DNA of 6,476 bases from Candidatus Uhrbacteria bacterium (lineage in GTDB: Bacteria > Patescibacteriota > Patescibacteriia > 2-12-FULL-60-25): NCBI GenBank assembly GCA_023246415.1, contig JAHFIK010000020.1, forward strand, positions 10,442 through 16,917. Reading direction: 5' to 3'. A program made the position numbers and the translations under genes. Below are positions 1 through 6,094 of this stretch, in pieces (the stretch's first letter is position 1; the number at the start of each line of letters is the position of its first letter). The notes under the pieces were generated by a model. The model was not told the DNA's origin. It worked only from the letters and a program-made list of their open reading frames with translations, and ran no database searches.

Positions 1-1394
1 CAAAACTCACAGAGATTGATATCACCCTCATCGATCGCTGGCTCGTTCCGATTGCCGCCGCACTCCTCATTCCGCTCGTCCTTCTCCTCGTTTCAACCCG
101 CGGAACGAAAACTGTTCTCGCCGCCATCGTGCTTCTGCCACTCAGCGCATTCATCACCACGACCCCGAATGGATTCGCAATCATCCTTGCCATTGTCGCC
201 GTCCTTGCATGCATTTCGACCACAGATGGAACAACGCCGCGGATCATTCCCCTCCTGTTTGCGACGTGGTCCGCCCTCACGCATCCACTGATCGGACTGC
301 CGATTTTTTGTGCGGTCGTCGCTGATACCATCGTGAAGTCACGAGTGATGAGTCACGAGTTGCAAGATTCAGAAAGCAAAACGACGACATCAAAAAATTC
401 CGCGACAGGAATTCAGCCATTACGAATTCTTGCGCTCCTACTCGCGGCATTCTCTGGATTCACCGTTCCGATCATTTTTGGACTGTCATCGGCGATGGGA
501 TCGCAAGGCGTCAATTTCGCCGCTGGGAAACTCGGGGATGTTAACGCATGGATCGCGCTTGCTACGCCGTGGATTCCCTTTGTCGCAAATCATTTCGCAT
601 TGTGGCCAGATGCGAGCGCCTGGATTGAAAAACTGATCCCATTACTCATCCTCTTCTTTGCCATCGGGGGCACGATTCAGCGCTATCGCGAGCAGCACAC
701 GATCGAACCATGGCTCATCGCGGCCGCGAGTGCCGCTGCGGCCGCATCACTCCTCCAAATTGCCGGAGATTTTGGATTCCTGATTGATTACGAACGTGGA
801 AATTACGCCGCACGTCTCTGGATCGTGAGCGCCATCCTTCTCCTTCCTGCGGCAATTCCGTGGTGGAGTCGATTTCTCGACCGTGCCAAGCGTGCCGCTC
901 CGGCATCTTCGATTGCGATCCTCTTCGCGATCGGCATCCTTGGCGCCGGTTCCGCGTACGCCGCACTTCCACGACAAGACGCCGTCAGCTCCAATCGCGG
1001 GTGGAGCGTTGGGATCACAGATATCAATGCGGTCAAACTGATTGATGAGGACAGCGCAGACACCCCCTATACGGTCCTCGCAAATCAATCTGTTAGCGCC
1101 GCCGCAGTGAAGACGTTCGGATTCAAACGATACCACAACGATATCTTTTTCTACCCTATTCCAACCGGCGGTGCACTGTACGATCTCTTCCTCACCGCAA
1201 GCTATGGAAATCCATCACGCGACACCATGACAAAAGCAGCCGCTCTCGGCGGATCAGAACTCGTTTATTTTGTGGTGAACGACTACTGGTGGAAATCAGA
1301 TGAACTCATTGAAACCGCAAAAGCCTCTGCAGATCGCGTCTTTGATATTGGGAACGGGAAAGTCACCGTTTTTAAGTACGAAATCAAAAATTAA
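1..1394 (+). CDS. Polytopic membrane protein with C-terminal soluble domain, 5'-truncated
   Basis: The reading frame is open from base 3 to the TAA at 1392-1394, giving 463 visible residues. The true start lies before the window; the GTG at 129 is only the first start-like codon in frame. I see about eight or nine hydrophobic segments, near residues 13-31, 38-50, 57-72, 83-107, 141-162, 209-225, 236-253, 268-288 and 300-322. A hydrophilic domain of about 140 residues follows, with LANQSVSAAA near 359 and FYPIPTGGALYDLF near 383. The layout, many helices then a soluble tail, together with a THPLIGLP motif in a membrane segment, recalls GT-C-type membrane glycosyltransferases and oligosaccharyltransferase-like proteins. 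I see no diagnostic catalytic motif, so that is only a suggestion. The hydrophilic loop near residues 111-121 is encoded by a GAGTNNN heptad array. The gene converges on the GT4 genes. Coding is secure; function is not. Confidence 0.85.
   Translation, partial: KLTEIDITLIDRWLVPIAAALLIPLVLLLVSTRGTKTVLAAIVLLPLSAFITTTPNGFAIILAIVAVLACISTTDGTTPRIIPLLFATWSALTHPLIGLPIFCAVVADTIVKSRVMSHELQDSESKTTTSKNSATGIQPLRILALLLAAFSGFTVPIIFGLSSAMGSQGVNFAAGKLGDVNAWIALATPWIPFVANHFALWPDASAWIEKLIPLLILFFAIGGTIQRYREQHTIEPWLIAAASAAAAASLLQIAGDFGFLIDYERGNYAARLWIVSAILLLPAAIPWWSRFLDRAKRAAPASSIAILFAIGILGAGSAYAALPRQDAVSSNRGWSVGITDINAVKLIDEDSADTPYTVLANQSVSAAAVKTFGFKRYHNDIFFYPIPTGGALYDLFLTASYGNPSRDTMTKAAALGGSELVYFVVNDYWWKSDELIETAKASADRVFDIGNGKVTVFKYEIKN
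336..363 (+). repeat. GAGTNNN heptad array inside the membrane-protein gene
   Basis: Four consecutive 7-bp units read AAGTCAC, GAGTGAT, GAGTCAC and GAGTTGC. The segment encodes VKSRVMSHEL, in a hydrophilic stretch between two predicted membrane helices. The unit is of the same GAGTNNN kind as the inverted arrays around 2750-2851. The pattern is directly visible; a common origin is inferred. Confidence 0.6.
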
Positions 1395-1467
1395 GTCCGT
1401 AGAGCCTGCCCTGAGCGAGCCTGACGAGTCGAATGGGTGCGTAGGTCCGTACGTCCGTAGGTTCGGA
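1394..1467. repeat. Period-8 GTCCGTA-type array interrupted by a REP-like segment
   Basis: The convergent gap is built of repeats. A unit AGTCCGTA (1394-1401) is followed after about 34 bp by four 8-bp units: GGTGCGTA (1436-1443), GGTCCGTA (1444-1451), CGTCCGTA (1452-1459) and the degenerate GGTTCGGA (1460-1467). The interruption (about 1403-1440) contains CCCTGAGCGAGCCTGACGAG followed by TCGAATGGG. It resembles a short repetitive sequence common in many bacterial genomes (CCCTGAGC...GTCGAAGGG type), recognised from memory. GTAG stands on both sides of it (1399-1402 and 1441-1444). The gap holds no gene. Confidence 0.55.
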
Positions 1468-1474
1468 ACCGGAC
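1453..1474. other. Small hairpin in the convergent gap
   Basis: GTCC (1453-1456) pairs with GGAC (1471-1474), and GGTT (1460-1463) pairs with AACC (1467-1470) around a CGG loop, with a 3-nt GTA bulge on the left arm. It lies between two convergent genes, where a terminator would be expected. No T-tract follows on either strand, so I do not call it one. It could simply be a by-product of the repeat array. Confidence 0.3.
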
Positions 1475-1490
1475 CTCTGGATTTACGTGT

Positions 1491-2744
1491 CTATTCCGCG
1501 CCTGATGCGATCACCCGCTCCAGCGCCTCAACATACCCTTTCATCCCATGTCGCTGTTCAGCGCGTTGGCGTTCAGCGATAGAGATCGCGGACCATCGTG
1601 CTGCATCTGAAAGCAGTGTCTTCATCTCACTGATCAAATGCTTCGCAAGATCATCATCGACCGGAATCAGACTCGCGCCCGTTCCGTCCAGCATCTCTGG
1701 AACCCCGCCGACGGCGGTCGCGATGACGGGCGTTCCTTCTGACATCGCTTCGATAATCACCGTTGGCTGATTCTCTTCAATGCGCGATGGCATAACGAGG
1801 AGGTCCGCTTGTGCGATCGCTTTATGAACGTCTTCATTCGAGCAGGATCCTCGATAATCGATCCGCGGATCATTGAGTAATGAGATGTCGCTCCGCTGCG
1901 GTCCATCGCCGATCAAAATACATGATCCAACGAGCGAAAGATCAAGACTTGGAATCGCACGCAACAAATCACCAAACCCTTTTTCTTCGGCCATGCGACC
2001 AACGTACACAATGGTCGCCGGTTCATAGCGTGAGCGCGTCACACGCTCCCCAATCTCGACCGGATTCGGCAACACCATCTCCTTCGAACCACGGAATTCA
2101 TACCGTCGATGCCAATCTAAGAGCCATTGCGACGGACTCACCATGACATCGGGGGAACCGAAGAATTTGAGACGAGTCAGCGACCAGCAACGGCGCCATA
2201 GCTTCAAACACAATTGCTTGATTGCTTGATTGCTTGATTGCTGCGATCTCACCTGACCAGAAGGTTCGGCGAGTTGAACATCGTGGAGGATGTGGATCCA
2301 GCGGAATTTGGAATTTGGAATTTGGAATTTGGCGACTCGACGCGGCGTCCCGATTCCGCAACCGGTGAGATTGTGTGAGATGAGGACATCGGGCTTCCAA
2401 TCGATGATTGCTTGCGCAACGCCTGTTCGTGCCAAGAGATCACTCAAGTGAAAAAAGAGACGCAACACCGGATTCGAATCGTTCAACGATGCGAATGAGG
2501 ATGCAAATCGACGAATCGTTGGAGGCGCGCGATGGATTCCGCCCTCGATGACACTCCGTTGCGCGTTTGACTCCCCGCGTTCTTGATCTTCCTCTTGCGT
2601 TTTCCACGTCCGATCGTCCGAGGGTGCCCAGACGCGCACATCGTGCCCGCGAAACGCCAACATCTCCGCCTGAAACCAGGCAATGCGTTCGGCACCGCCG
2701 AGACCGTCGGGCGGAAAAGCGTTGGTGAGAATCGCAATCTTCAT
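1491..2744 (-). CDS. GT4-family (GT-B fold) glycosyltransferase
   Basis: 417 aa from the ATG at 2742-2744 to a TAG at 1491-1493. It should transfer a sugar from a nucleotide-sugar donor to a glycan or lipid-linked acceptor on the cytoplasmic side; the substrate cannot be told. The N-terminal domain opens MKIAILTNAFPPDGLGGAER, with the glycine-rich loop typical of GT4 enzymes. The C-terminal donor domain has YVGRMAEEKGFGDLL (247-261), ILIGDGP (276-282) and the EX7E motif E324-X7-E332, then a TPVIATAVGGVPEML stretch. The length is normal for the family. Two pieces of the N-terminal domain look like additions made by repeats: FQIPNSKF (140-147) and QQSSNQAIKQ (168-177), on either side of HILHDVQLAEPSG. 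There is no Shine-Dalgarno before the start. It is probably downstream of, and possibly co-transcribed with, the second GT4 gene 94 bp upstream. Confidence 0.93.
   Translation of the reverse strand: MKIAILTNAFPPDGLGGAERIAWFQAEMLAFRGHDVRVWAPSDDRTWKTQEEDQERGESNAQRSVIEGGIHRAPPTIRRFASSFASLNDSNPVLRLFFHLSDLLARTGVAQAIIDWKPDVLISHNLTGCGIGTPRRVAKFQIPNSKFRWIHILHDVQLAEPSGQVRSQQSSNQAIKQLCLKLWRRCWSLTRLKFFGSPDVMVSPSQWLLDWHRRYEFRGSKEMVLPNPVEIGERVTRSRYEPATIVYVGRMAEEKGFGDLLRAIPSLDLSLVGSCILIGDGPQRSDISLLNDPRIDYRGSCSNEDVHKAIAQADLLVMPSRIEENQPTVIIEAMSEGTPVIATAVGGVPEMLDGTGASLIPVDDDLAKHLISEMKTLLSDAARWSAISIAERQRAEQRHGMKGYVEALERVIASGAE
2213..2241. repeat. ATTGCTTG 8-bp array (3.6 units) within the GT4 gene
   Basis: Three exact ATTGCTTG units (2213-2220, 2221-2228, 2229-2236) are followed by ATTGC. 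Read on the coding (minus) strand the array gives QQSSNQAIKQ with its edges. The same array, with the same copy number and the same ATTGCTGC edge, recurs at 6109-6137 in an unrelated gene. Confidence 0.9.
2303..2332. repeat. GGAATTT 7-bp array (4 units) within the GT4 gene
   Basis: Four exact GGAATTT units (2303-2309, 2310-2316, 2317-2323, 2324-2330) are followed by GG. On the coding strand the array gives KFQIPNSKF, about residues 139-147 of the GT4 protein. It lies about 60 bp from the ATTGCTTG array in the same gene. Confidence 0.9.
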
Positions 2745-2749
2745 AGATC

Positions 2750-2844
2750 AGTTTAGAGTTTAGAGTTGTGAGTTACGACCTCTGAGACATCCGTTTTCAC
2801 TCATTCACACGCGGATCGTAACTCTAAACTCTTAACTCTTAACT
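2750..2844. repeat. Imperfect inverted repeat made of heptad arrays between the two GT4 genes
   Basis: The left arm (2750-2778) is built of GAGTTTA/GAGTTGT/GAGTTAC-type heptads. The right arm (2816-2844) is built of the complementary AACTCTA/AACTCTT heptads; the right heptad run itself extends to about 2851. The inner 9 bp pair perfectly (GAGTTACGA at 2770-2778 with TCGTAACTC at 2816-2824). Outside them blocks of 6, 6 and 4 bp pair, separated by mismatches. In all 25 of 29 positions pair, around a 37-nt loop (2779-2815). The element fills the gap. Its right arm contains the stop codon of the upstream GT4 gene (2839-2841). Its left arm ends 5 nt from the start codon of the downstream one. It may be a small mobile or REP-like element; a role as terminator or in translation control is possible but unproven. 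Confidence 0.7.
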
Positions 2845-3966
2845 CTTAACTTCCTCATAGGTGCGCATCAGCCTGTCCACATGCCGGTCCCAATGATAGC
2901 GCTCACGGGCGTCCGCTGCGGCGGCGATGCCGTACGTTCGGCGCTGATCCGTATGCTCGAGGAGCGATGTGAGCGCGGTCCGTAATGCCGAGATGTCTTT
3001 CGGCGGCACGAGCGTCCCTGTCACGCCATCTTTCACCACCGTCCGCACGCCAGGAAGATTCGAGGCAACGACCGGGATGCCGCATGCAAACGCTTCTGCC
3101 GCAACGAGTCCAAATGCTTCCGCTCCATTCGTCGACGGAAATGCGAAGACGTCCATGCTGCGATACGCAAGCGCAAGATCGTCTTGCGAAACGCGGCCAG
3201 CAAAATGACAGCGATCCGTCAGTCCCAGGTCATTCGCCTGCGATGCATACACTCTTCGTTGATCTCCATCGCCAACGAGCAAGAGATGAATGCGTGAATC
3301 CATTTTTGAAACAGCGTTCAACAATTCCGTGACGCCTTTGAACCGATGCGCATGATCCATCACCCCCGTGAATCCGATCACCTGCGCATCCGCAGGGATT
3401 CCAAAGTGTGCACGATCCCCTTCACCCGGATGGAACTGCGCGTGATCAACGCCAAATGGGAGTTCGATAAAGCGATCCGGATGAGACACCTTAAACGATG
3501 CGAGCGATGACTGATTCGTATAATCGAATGATGACGTCACGATCTTTTTACACGCGCGAAGAATCGCTGGCTGAGCGAAGATGCGATACAGGTCAAAAAC
3601 CATCCCAAGCGGAAACGACGCTTTCGAATCCATATGAAACGTCATCACGAGCGGCTTCTTGTGCCAGAGACAAAACTCAGCAACTTGTTCCGCCGTCCCA
3701 TAGAACGGATAGTGAAGATGAATGACGTCCGCTTCATTAAGGTGCGGTTTCAGATCCGTGAGCGCTGCCGCATTCCCCCATCGCGGAAACGCAGGCAAAC
3801 GCTTAATGAACGACGCATCCGGTGTTTCGAGTTTCGACTTCAGTTCCGGGGCGATGAGCGTCGCCTCCTCCCCGCGGTCCACCAACCGCTGCACGATTTC
3901 AAACGCCACGCGGCCGGTACCGCCGGTCTGTGGGGGCGCAACGCAGGAAAGGTGGATAATCTTCAT
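2839..3966 (-). CDS. GT4-family (GT-B fold) glycosyltransferase
   Basis: 375 aa from the ATG at 3964-3966. A GTG at 4015-4017 would add 17 residues of low-quality sequence before MKIIHLSCVAPPQTGG, so I prefer the ATG, where the first beta strand begins. Visible motifs are the glycine loop PPQTGGTGR (11-19), HLHYPFYGTAE (83-93) and TFHMD (109-113) in the acceptor domain. The donor domain has GFTGVMDHAHRFKG (198-211), LLVGDGDQ near 229, FAGRVSQDDL, and the EX7E motif E283-X7-E291, followed by GIPVVASNLPGV. This is a full-length GT4 enzyme; donor and acceptor are unknown. The last residues, VKS, and the TAA stop are encoded by a heptad repeat array, so the original C-terminus may have been altered. 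It is likely the first gene of a two-gene GT4 unit. No Shine-Dalgarno is visible. Confidence 0.93.
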   Translation of the reverse strand: MKIIHLSCVAPPQTGGTGRVAFEIVQRLVDRGEEATLIAPELKSKLETPDASFIKRLPAFPRWGNAAALTDLKPHLNEADVIHLHYPFYGTAEQVAEFCLWHKKPLVMTFHMDSKASFPLGMVFDLYRIFAQPAILRACKKIVTSSFDYTNQSSLASFKVSHPDRFIELPFGVDHAQFHPGEGDRAHFGIPADAQVIGFTGVMDHAHRFKGVTELLNAVSKMDSRIHLLLVGDGDQRRVYASQANDLGLTDRCHFAGRVSQDDLALAYRSMDVFAFPSTNGAEAFGLVAAEAFACGIPVVASNLPGVRTVVKDGVTGTLVPPKDISALRTALTSLLEHTDQRRTYGIAAAADARERYHWDRHVDRLMRTYEEVKS

Positions 3967-4117
3967 GAAATCACTGGAAAGCCTAGCAGTTTTTAGAGGA
4001 TAAGGACAACTCGCCACGTCCCACGCGCATCGATCTCTAACATTGACGCGATCTGGGCAAACGCACCACCCTCAACTACGATGTCAATACATCTCACACC
4101 CAACACCGAACACTGTT
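3967..4117. other. Divergent intergenic region
   Basis: This 151-bp gap must hold the start signals for the leftward GT4 unit and the rightward P-loop gene. A TTGACA hexamer exists on the minus strand (4082-4087) and a TTGACG on the plus strand (4043-4048). Neither has an acceptable -10 element at 16-18 bp, so I do not call promoters. No repeat arrays or small ORFs stand out. Confidence 0.4.
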
Positions 4118-4624
4118 ATGAACGAAAATGGATGGCGCCCTGAATCACCCCCTCAACACGCAGAATTCAACTTCGAAAAAGGGACGACAGAGGCTCTTCA
4201 CCGAATCGAAGAGCTCCTCGCTTCACAGGAGTACGTTGTTGTTGCGGTTATGGGGAGTTCAAACAATGTTGGAAAATCAAAAGTTGCGAGCGAAATCATC
4301 CAGCAACTCACAAAAAAACAGATCTCAACCAGTTGGGGGAGCAGTATCGATTCCCTCACGCAAAAACCAATCTTCACCGATGAGCCTGGAACGTCTGGAC
4401 ACGTTCTCATTCTAGGCGCCGAACAATCGACAAAGTTTGGAAAAGAAGAACAAGACGCACGCGTTGCGAAAAAAGGAAAAACATTTGATCTCCCGCTTTC
4501 CAAAATCGATCTCCGTATCTATGTCTATCGGCCAGATCGTCCATTTACCAACGAAGAACTCAAATTCGCCGACATTATTATCAATAACGAACACGCAACA
4601 GATAAGCGCGTAAAGACGCAATAA
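4118..4624 (+). CDS. Small P-loop NTPase-like protein of unknown function
   Basis: 168 aa from the ATG at 4118. A TTG at 4043 would add 25 residues with no visible conserved features, so the ATG is preferred. After a polar N-terminus and a helix, a hydrophobic strand YVVVAVM leads into G46-SSNNV-G52-K53-S54. This is a P-loop with five residues between G and GKS, the spacing seen in BioD and CobQ-type proteins (such as GTDTEVGKT), not the classic four. Downstream are strands HVLILG (95-100) and DLRIYVYRPD (131-140) and a final ADIIINNE (151-158), reminiscent of nucleotide-kinase-like folds. No clear Walker B Asp pair is seen. A nucleoside or metabolite kinase, or a regulatory NTPase, are both possible. 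It faces away from the GT4 genes and has no Shine-Dalgarno. Its role in the locus is unknown. Confidence 0.8.
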   Translation: MNENGWRPESPPQHAEFNFEKGTTEALHRIEELLASQEYVVVAVMGSSNNVGKSKVASEIIQQLTKKQISTSWGSSIDSLTQKPIFTDEPGTSGHVLILGAEQSTKFGKEEQDARVAKKGKTFDLPLSKIDLRIYVYRPDRPFTNEELKFADIIINNEHATDKRVKTQ

Positions 4625-4650
4625 AACCCGTTGATGCGATCTCGGGGTTT
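4624..4650. terminator. Terminator-like hairpin between convergent genes
   Basis: AAACCCG (4624-4630) pairs with CGGGGTTT (4643-4650), making 7 bp with one bulged G and a 12-nt loop. On the minus strand the stem is followed by a T-rich run (GGGTTTTATT). It would serve best as an intrinsic terminator for the leftward transcript ending at 4680, and more weakly for the rightward P-loop gene, whose stop codon it overlaps by one base. Confidence 0.45.
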
Positions 4651-4679
4651 ACTGCGCAGCCCTTGAGGTGGGGTGCGTC

Positions 4680-4919
4680 TTATCCAGTTTGTGGGAGGTT
4701 TGCTGCCTCGCGAGTCAAAACAATCATCGCCGCATTGGTCAGATAATCCTTCATGACAGCATTGACTTCGTCGATCGGAATTTCCGATTCAATGGAAAGT
4801 TGTTGAATCTCCATGCTAAGCGACCCCGTGCTCGTCGGCAAAAGATGCCTCAACACGATCTGTTCCCACATAGCCTTGAAAAGAGCTTCTTTGATTTGAG
4901 CTTTCCGTTGGTCGTCCAC
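4680..4919 (-). CDS. 79-aa orphan protein of unknown function
   Basis: It reads from a GTG at 4917-4919 to a TAA at 4680-4682. The start is set by a strong ribosome binding site: GAAGGAGG ends 5 nt before the GTG (minus strand, 4925-4932), the only such site in the window. A sigma70-type promoter lies just upstream. The protein is soluble and mostly helical by appearance, starting MDDQRKAQIKEALFKAMWEQ. A mixed charged and hydrophobic middle (QQLSIESEIPIDEVNAVMKD) and a C-terminal stretch AAMIVLTREAANLPQTG follow. It has no signal peptide, membrane segment, cysteines or motif I recognise. It follows the GT2 gene by 77 bp but seems to be expressed independently, at a higher rate than its neighbours. 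I cannot assign a function. Confidence 0.8.
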   Translation of the reverse strand: MDDQRKAQIKEALFKAMWEQIVLRHLLPTSTGSLSMEIQQLSIESEIPIDEVNAVMKDYLTNAAMIVLTREAANLPQTG

Positions 4920-4924
4920 AATAT

Positions 4925-4932
4925 CCTCCTTC
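4925..4932 (-). promoter_or_regulatory. Strong Shine-Dalgarno for the 79-aa gene
   Basis: The minus strand reads GAAGGAGG, then ATATT, then GTG. This is near-perfect complementarity to the 16S anti-Shine-Dalgarno at normal spacing. It decides the GTG start and contrasts with the other gene starts here, which lack such a site. Confidence 0.85.
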
Positions 4933-4946
4933 TGTCTCGGGATCAG

Positions 4947-4975
4947 AATCTAATCACAGACATCAATACTGTCAA
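4947..4975 (-). promoter_or_regulatory. Sigma70-type promoter for the 79-aa gene
   Basis: On the minus strand a consensus TTGACA (4975-4970) is followed by a 17-bp spacer and TAGATT (4952-4947), which matches TATAAT at four of six positions. Transcription would start near 4940, leaving a leader of about 20 nt that contains the Shine-Dalgarno. The site lies just after the stop of the GT2 gene. Confidence 0.7.
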
Positions 4976-4996
4976 GGGAGAACGGTCGCCCCTCTC

Positions 4997-6067
4997 CTAC
5001 CACCACACGATTGCTCGCACGATCGTGATGTAGGCGCGCATGAGCGGGTTTGCGACGGCGGTGACGAATCCGTTTTCAACTTCCTGATGTGCAATCACAG
5101 CCACGAATCGTTTCAGAATTTCCCGATCCCCGCGCCTTCGTAACTTCGCGACCTCGTGCCGTTTCTTCGAGATATATCGCCATGACGACCCCTTAAAGAA
5201 CCACGAGACGGCCCGCCATTTTTTATCCGCCCATCCGCCTTTGATGGCGAACAGCCACGTTGCGAGTTCGATCGCGATCAACCCTGGGAGCAAGAGCACG
5301 AGTGTTGGAATCTGATAGAGGGTCAATAGGACAATCCCGCGATTTCGTTCCATGAGATACCACTTTGAAATGGTGCGCGGAAATTCATAGTGATGGTAGA
5401 GAATACTCTTCGGCGCGATGAGATTATCGTATCCCACAATCATCATTCTCCAACCGAGATCAAGATCCTCATGATAGGCAAACAGTTCATCATCAAAGAG
5501 TCCGATCGTTCTAAGCGCGCTCATCCGATAGAGCGTCCCTGCGCCGGACGCATACGAAATCGGTCGAACCTCGGTCGGCGCGTTTGCGATCGGATCCATA
5601 TTGCCGCGGCAATATCCAAACCCGGCGAATTGAATGTCATTTCCAACTGAATTCAATTTCGTCGTGTCTTGCGCAAGCACAAGCATTGATTGAACACTTG
5701 CGGCATTCTGATGCGACTCCGCGACCGCAATCACCTCTTTCAAGGTGTCGACCTCAAATGATGCATCCGGATTACACAGATACACATAGTCCGCCGTCGA
5801 GTGCGCCATGATGAGATTATTTCCCCCGGAGAATCCCAAATTCTTGCCAGACTCATAGATGAGCGTCTTCGGCAATCTCCCTTCATGCTGAGCAATAAAT
5901 GCCTTCACCGCATCAATCGATCCGTCTGCTGACGCGTTATCAACGATATGGACCGTGAGTGCGTCACGCGGATATTCAACGCGACAGAGTCCTTCCATCA
6001 TAAACTCCACGAAACGCGCGTGGTTCCAGGTGACAACGATGACATCGATGGTTGGAGTCGTAGGCAT
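4997..6067 (-). CDS. GT2-family glycosyltransferase with C-terminal membrane segment
   Basis: 356 aa from the ATG at 6065-6067 to a TAG. A TTG at 6083-6085 would add six residues and has a partial site (TAAGG) before it, so it is a real alternative. The GT-A fold catalytic domain shows DVIVVTWNH (8-16), VDNASADGS (42-50), NLGFSGGNN (76-84), the metal-binding-type CNPDAS (98-103), SGAGTLYRM (174-182) and the acceptor-side HEDLDLGWRM (199-208). These are the hallmarks of rhamnosyltransferase-like GT2 enzymes that build surface polysaccharides, though the sugar cannot be read from sequence. A hydrophobic stretch at about 245-273 should anchor it in the membrane. A basic C-terminus with KKRHEVAKLRRRGDRE follows. 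It starts 27 bp after the DUF2304-type gene, so the two are very probably co-transcribed. Confidence 0.93.
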   Translation of the reverse strand: MPTTPTIDVIVVTWNHARFVEFMMEGLCRVEYPRDALTVHIVDNASADGSIDAVKAFIAQHEGRLPKTLIYESGKNLGFSGGNNLIMAHSTADYVYLCNPDASFEVDTLKEVIAVAESHQNAASVQSMLVLAQDTTKLNSVGNDIQFAGFGYCRGNMDPIANAPTEVRPISYASGAGTLYRMSALRTIGLFDDELFAYHEDLDLGWRMMIVGYDNLIAPKSILYHHYEFPRTISKWYLMERNRGIVLLTLYQIPTLVLLLPGLIAIELATWLFAIKGGWADKKWRAVSWFFKGSSWRYISKKRHEVAKLRRRGDREILKRFVAVIAHQEVENGFVTAVANPLMRAYITIVRAIVWW

Positions 6068-6094
6068 ACGATCAGTCTGTTTCAATCAGAAACC

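Noticed and set aside
16..291. Overlapping open frames of 60-130 codons on either strand inside the larger genes
   Set aside because: They show arginine/serine-rich or biased composition typical of shadow frames, lack ribosome binding sites, and overlap genes with clear domain motifs.
720..745. Two GCGGCCGC palindromes 10 bp apart, possibly a regulatory site
   Set aside because: They fall in an alanine-rich membrane helix region (AAASAAAAAS) and are explained by GC-rich alanine codons.
2213..2332. Possible CRISPR-like array from the two adjacent repeat tracts
   Set aside because: The units are 7-8 bp in direct contact with no spacers, the two tracts differ in sequence, and both lie inside an intact coding sequence.
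4043..4082. Plus-strand promoter TTGACG ... TACGAT before the P-loop gene
   Set aside because: The spacer would be 28 bp, far from the usable 16-18 bp, and no other -10 element lies at the right distance.
4977..4997. Terminator after the GT2 gene (GGAGA ... TCTCC stem)
   Set aside because: The stem is only 5 bp, lacks a T-tract, and runs up against the -35 element of the next gene.
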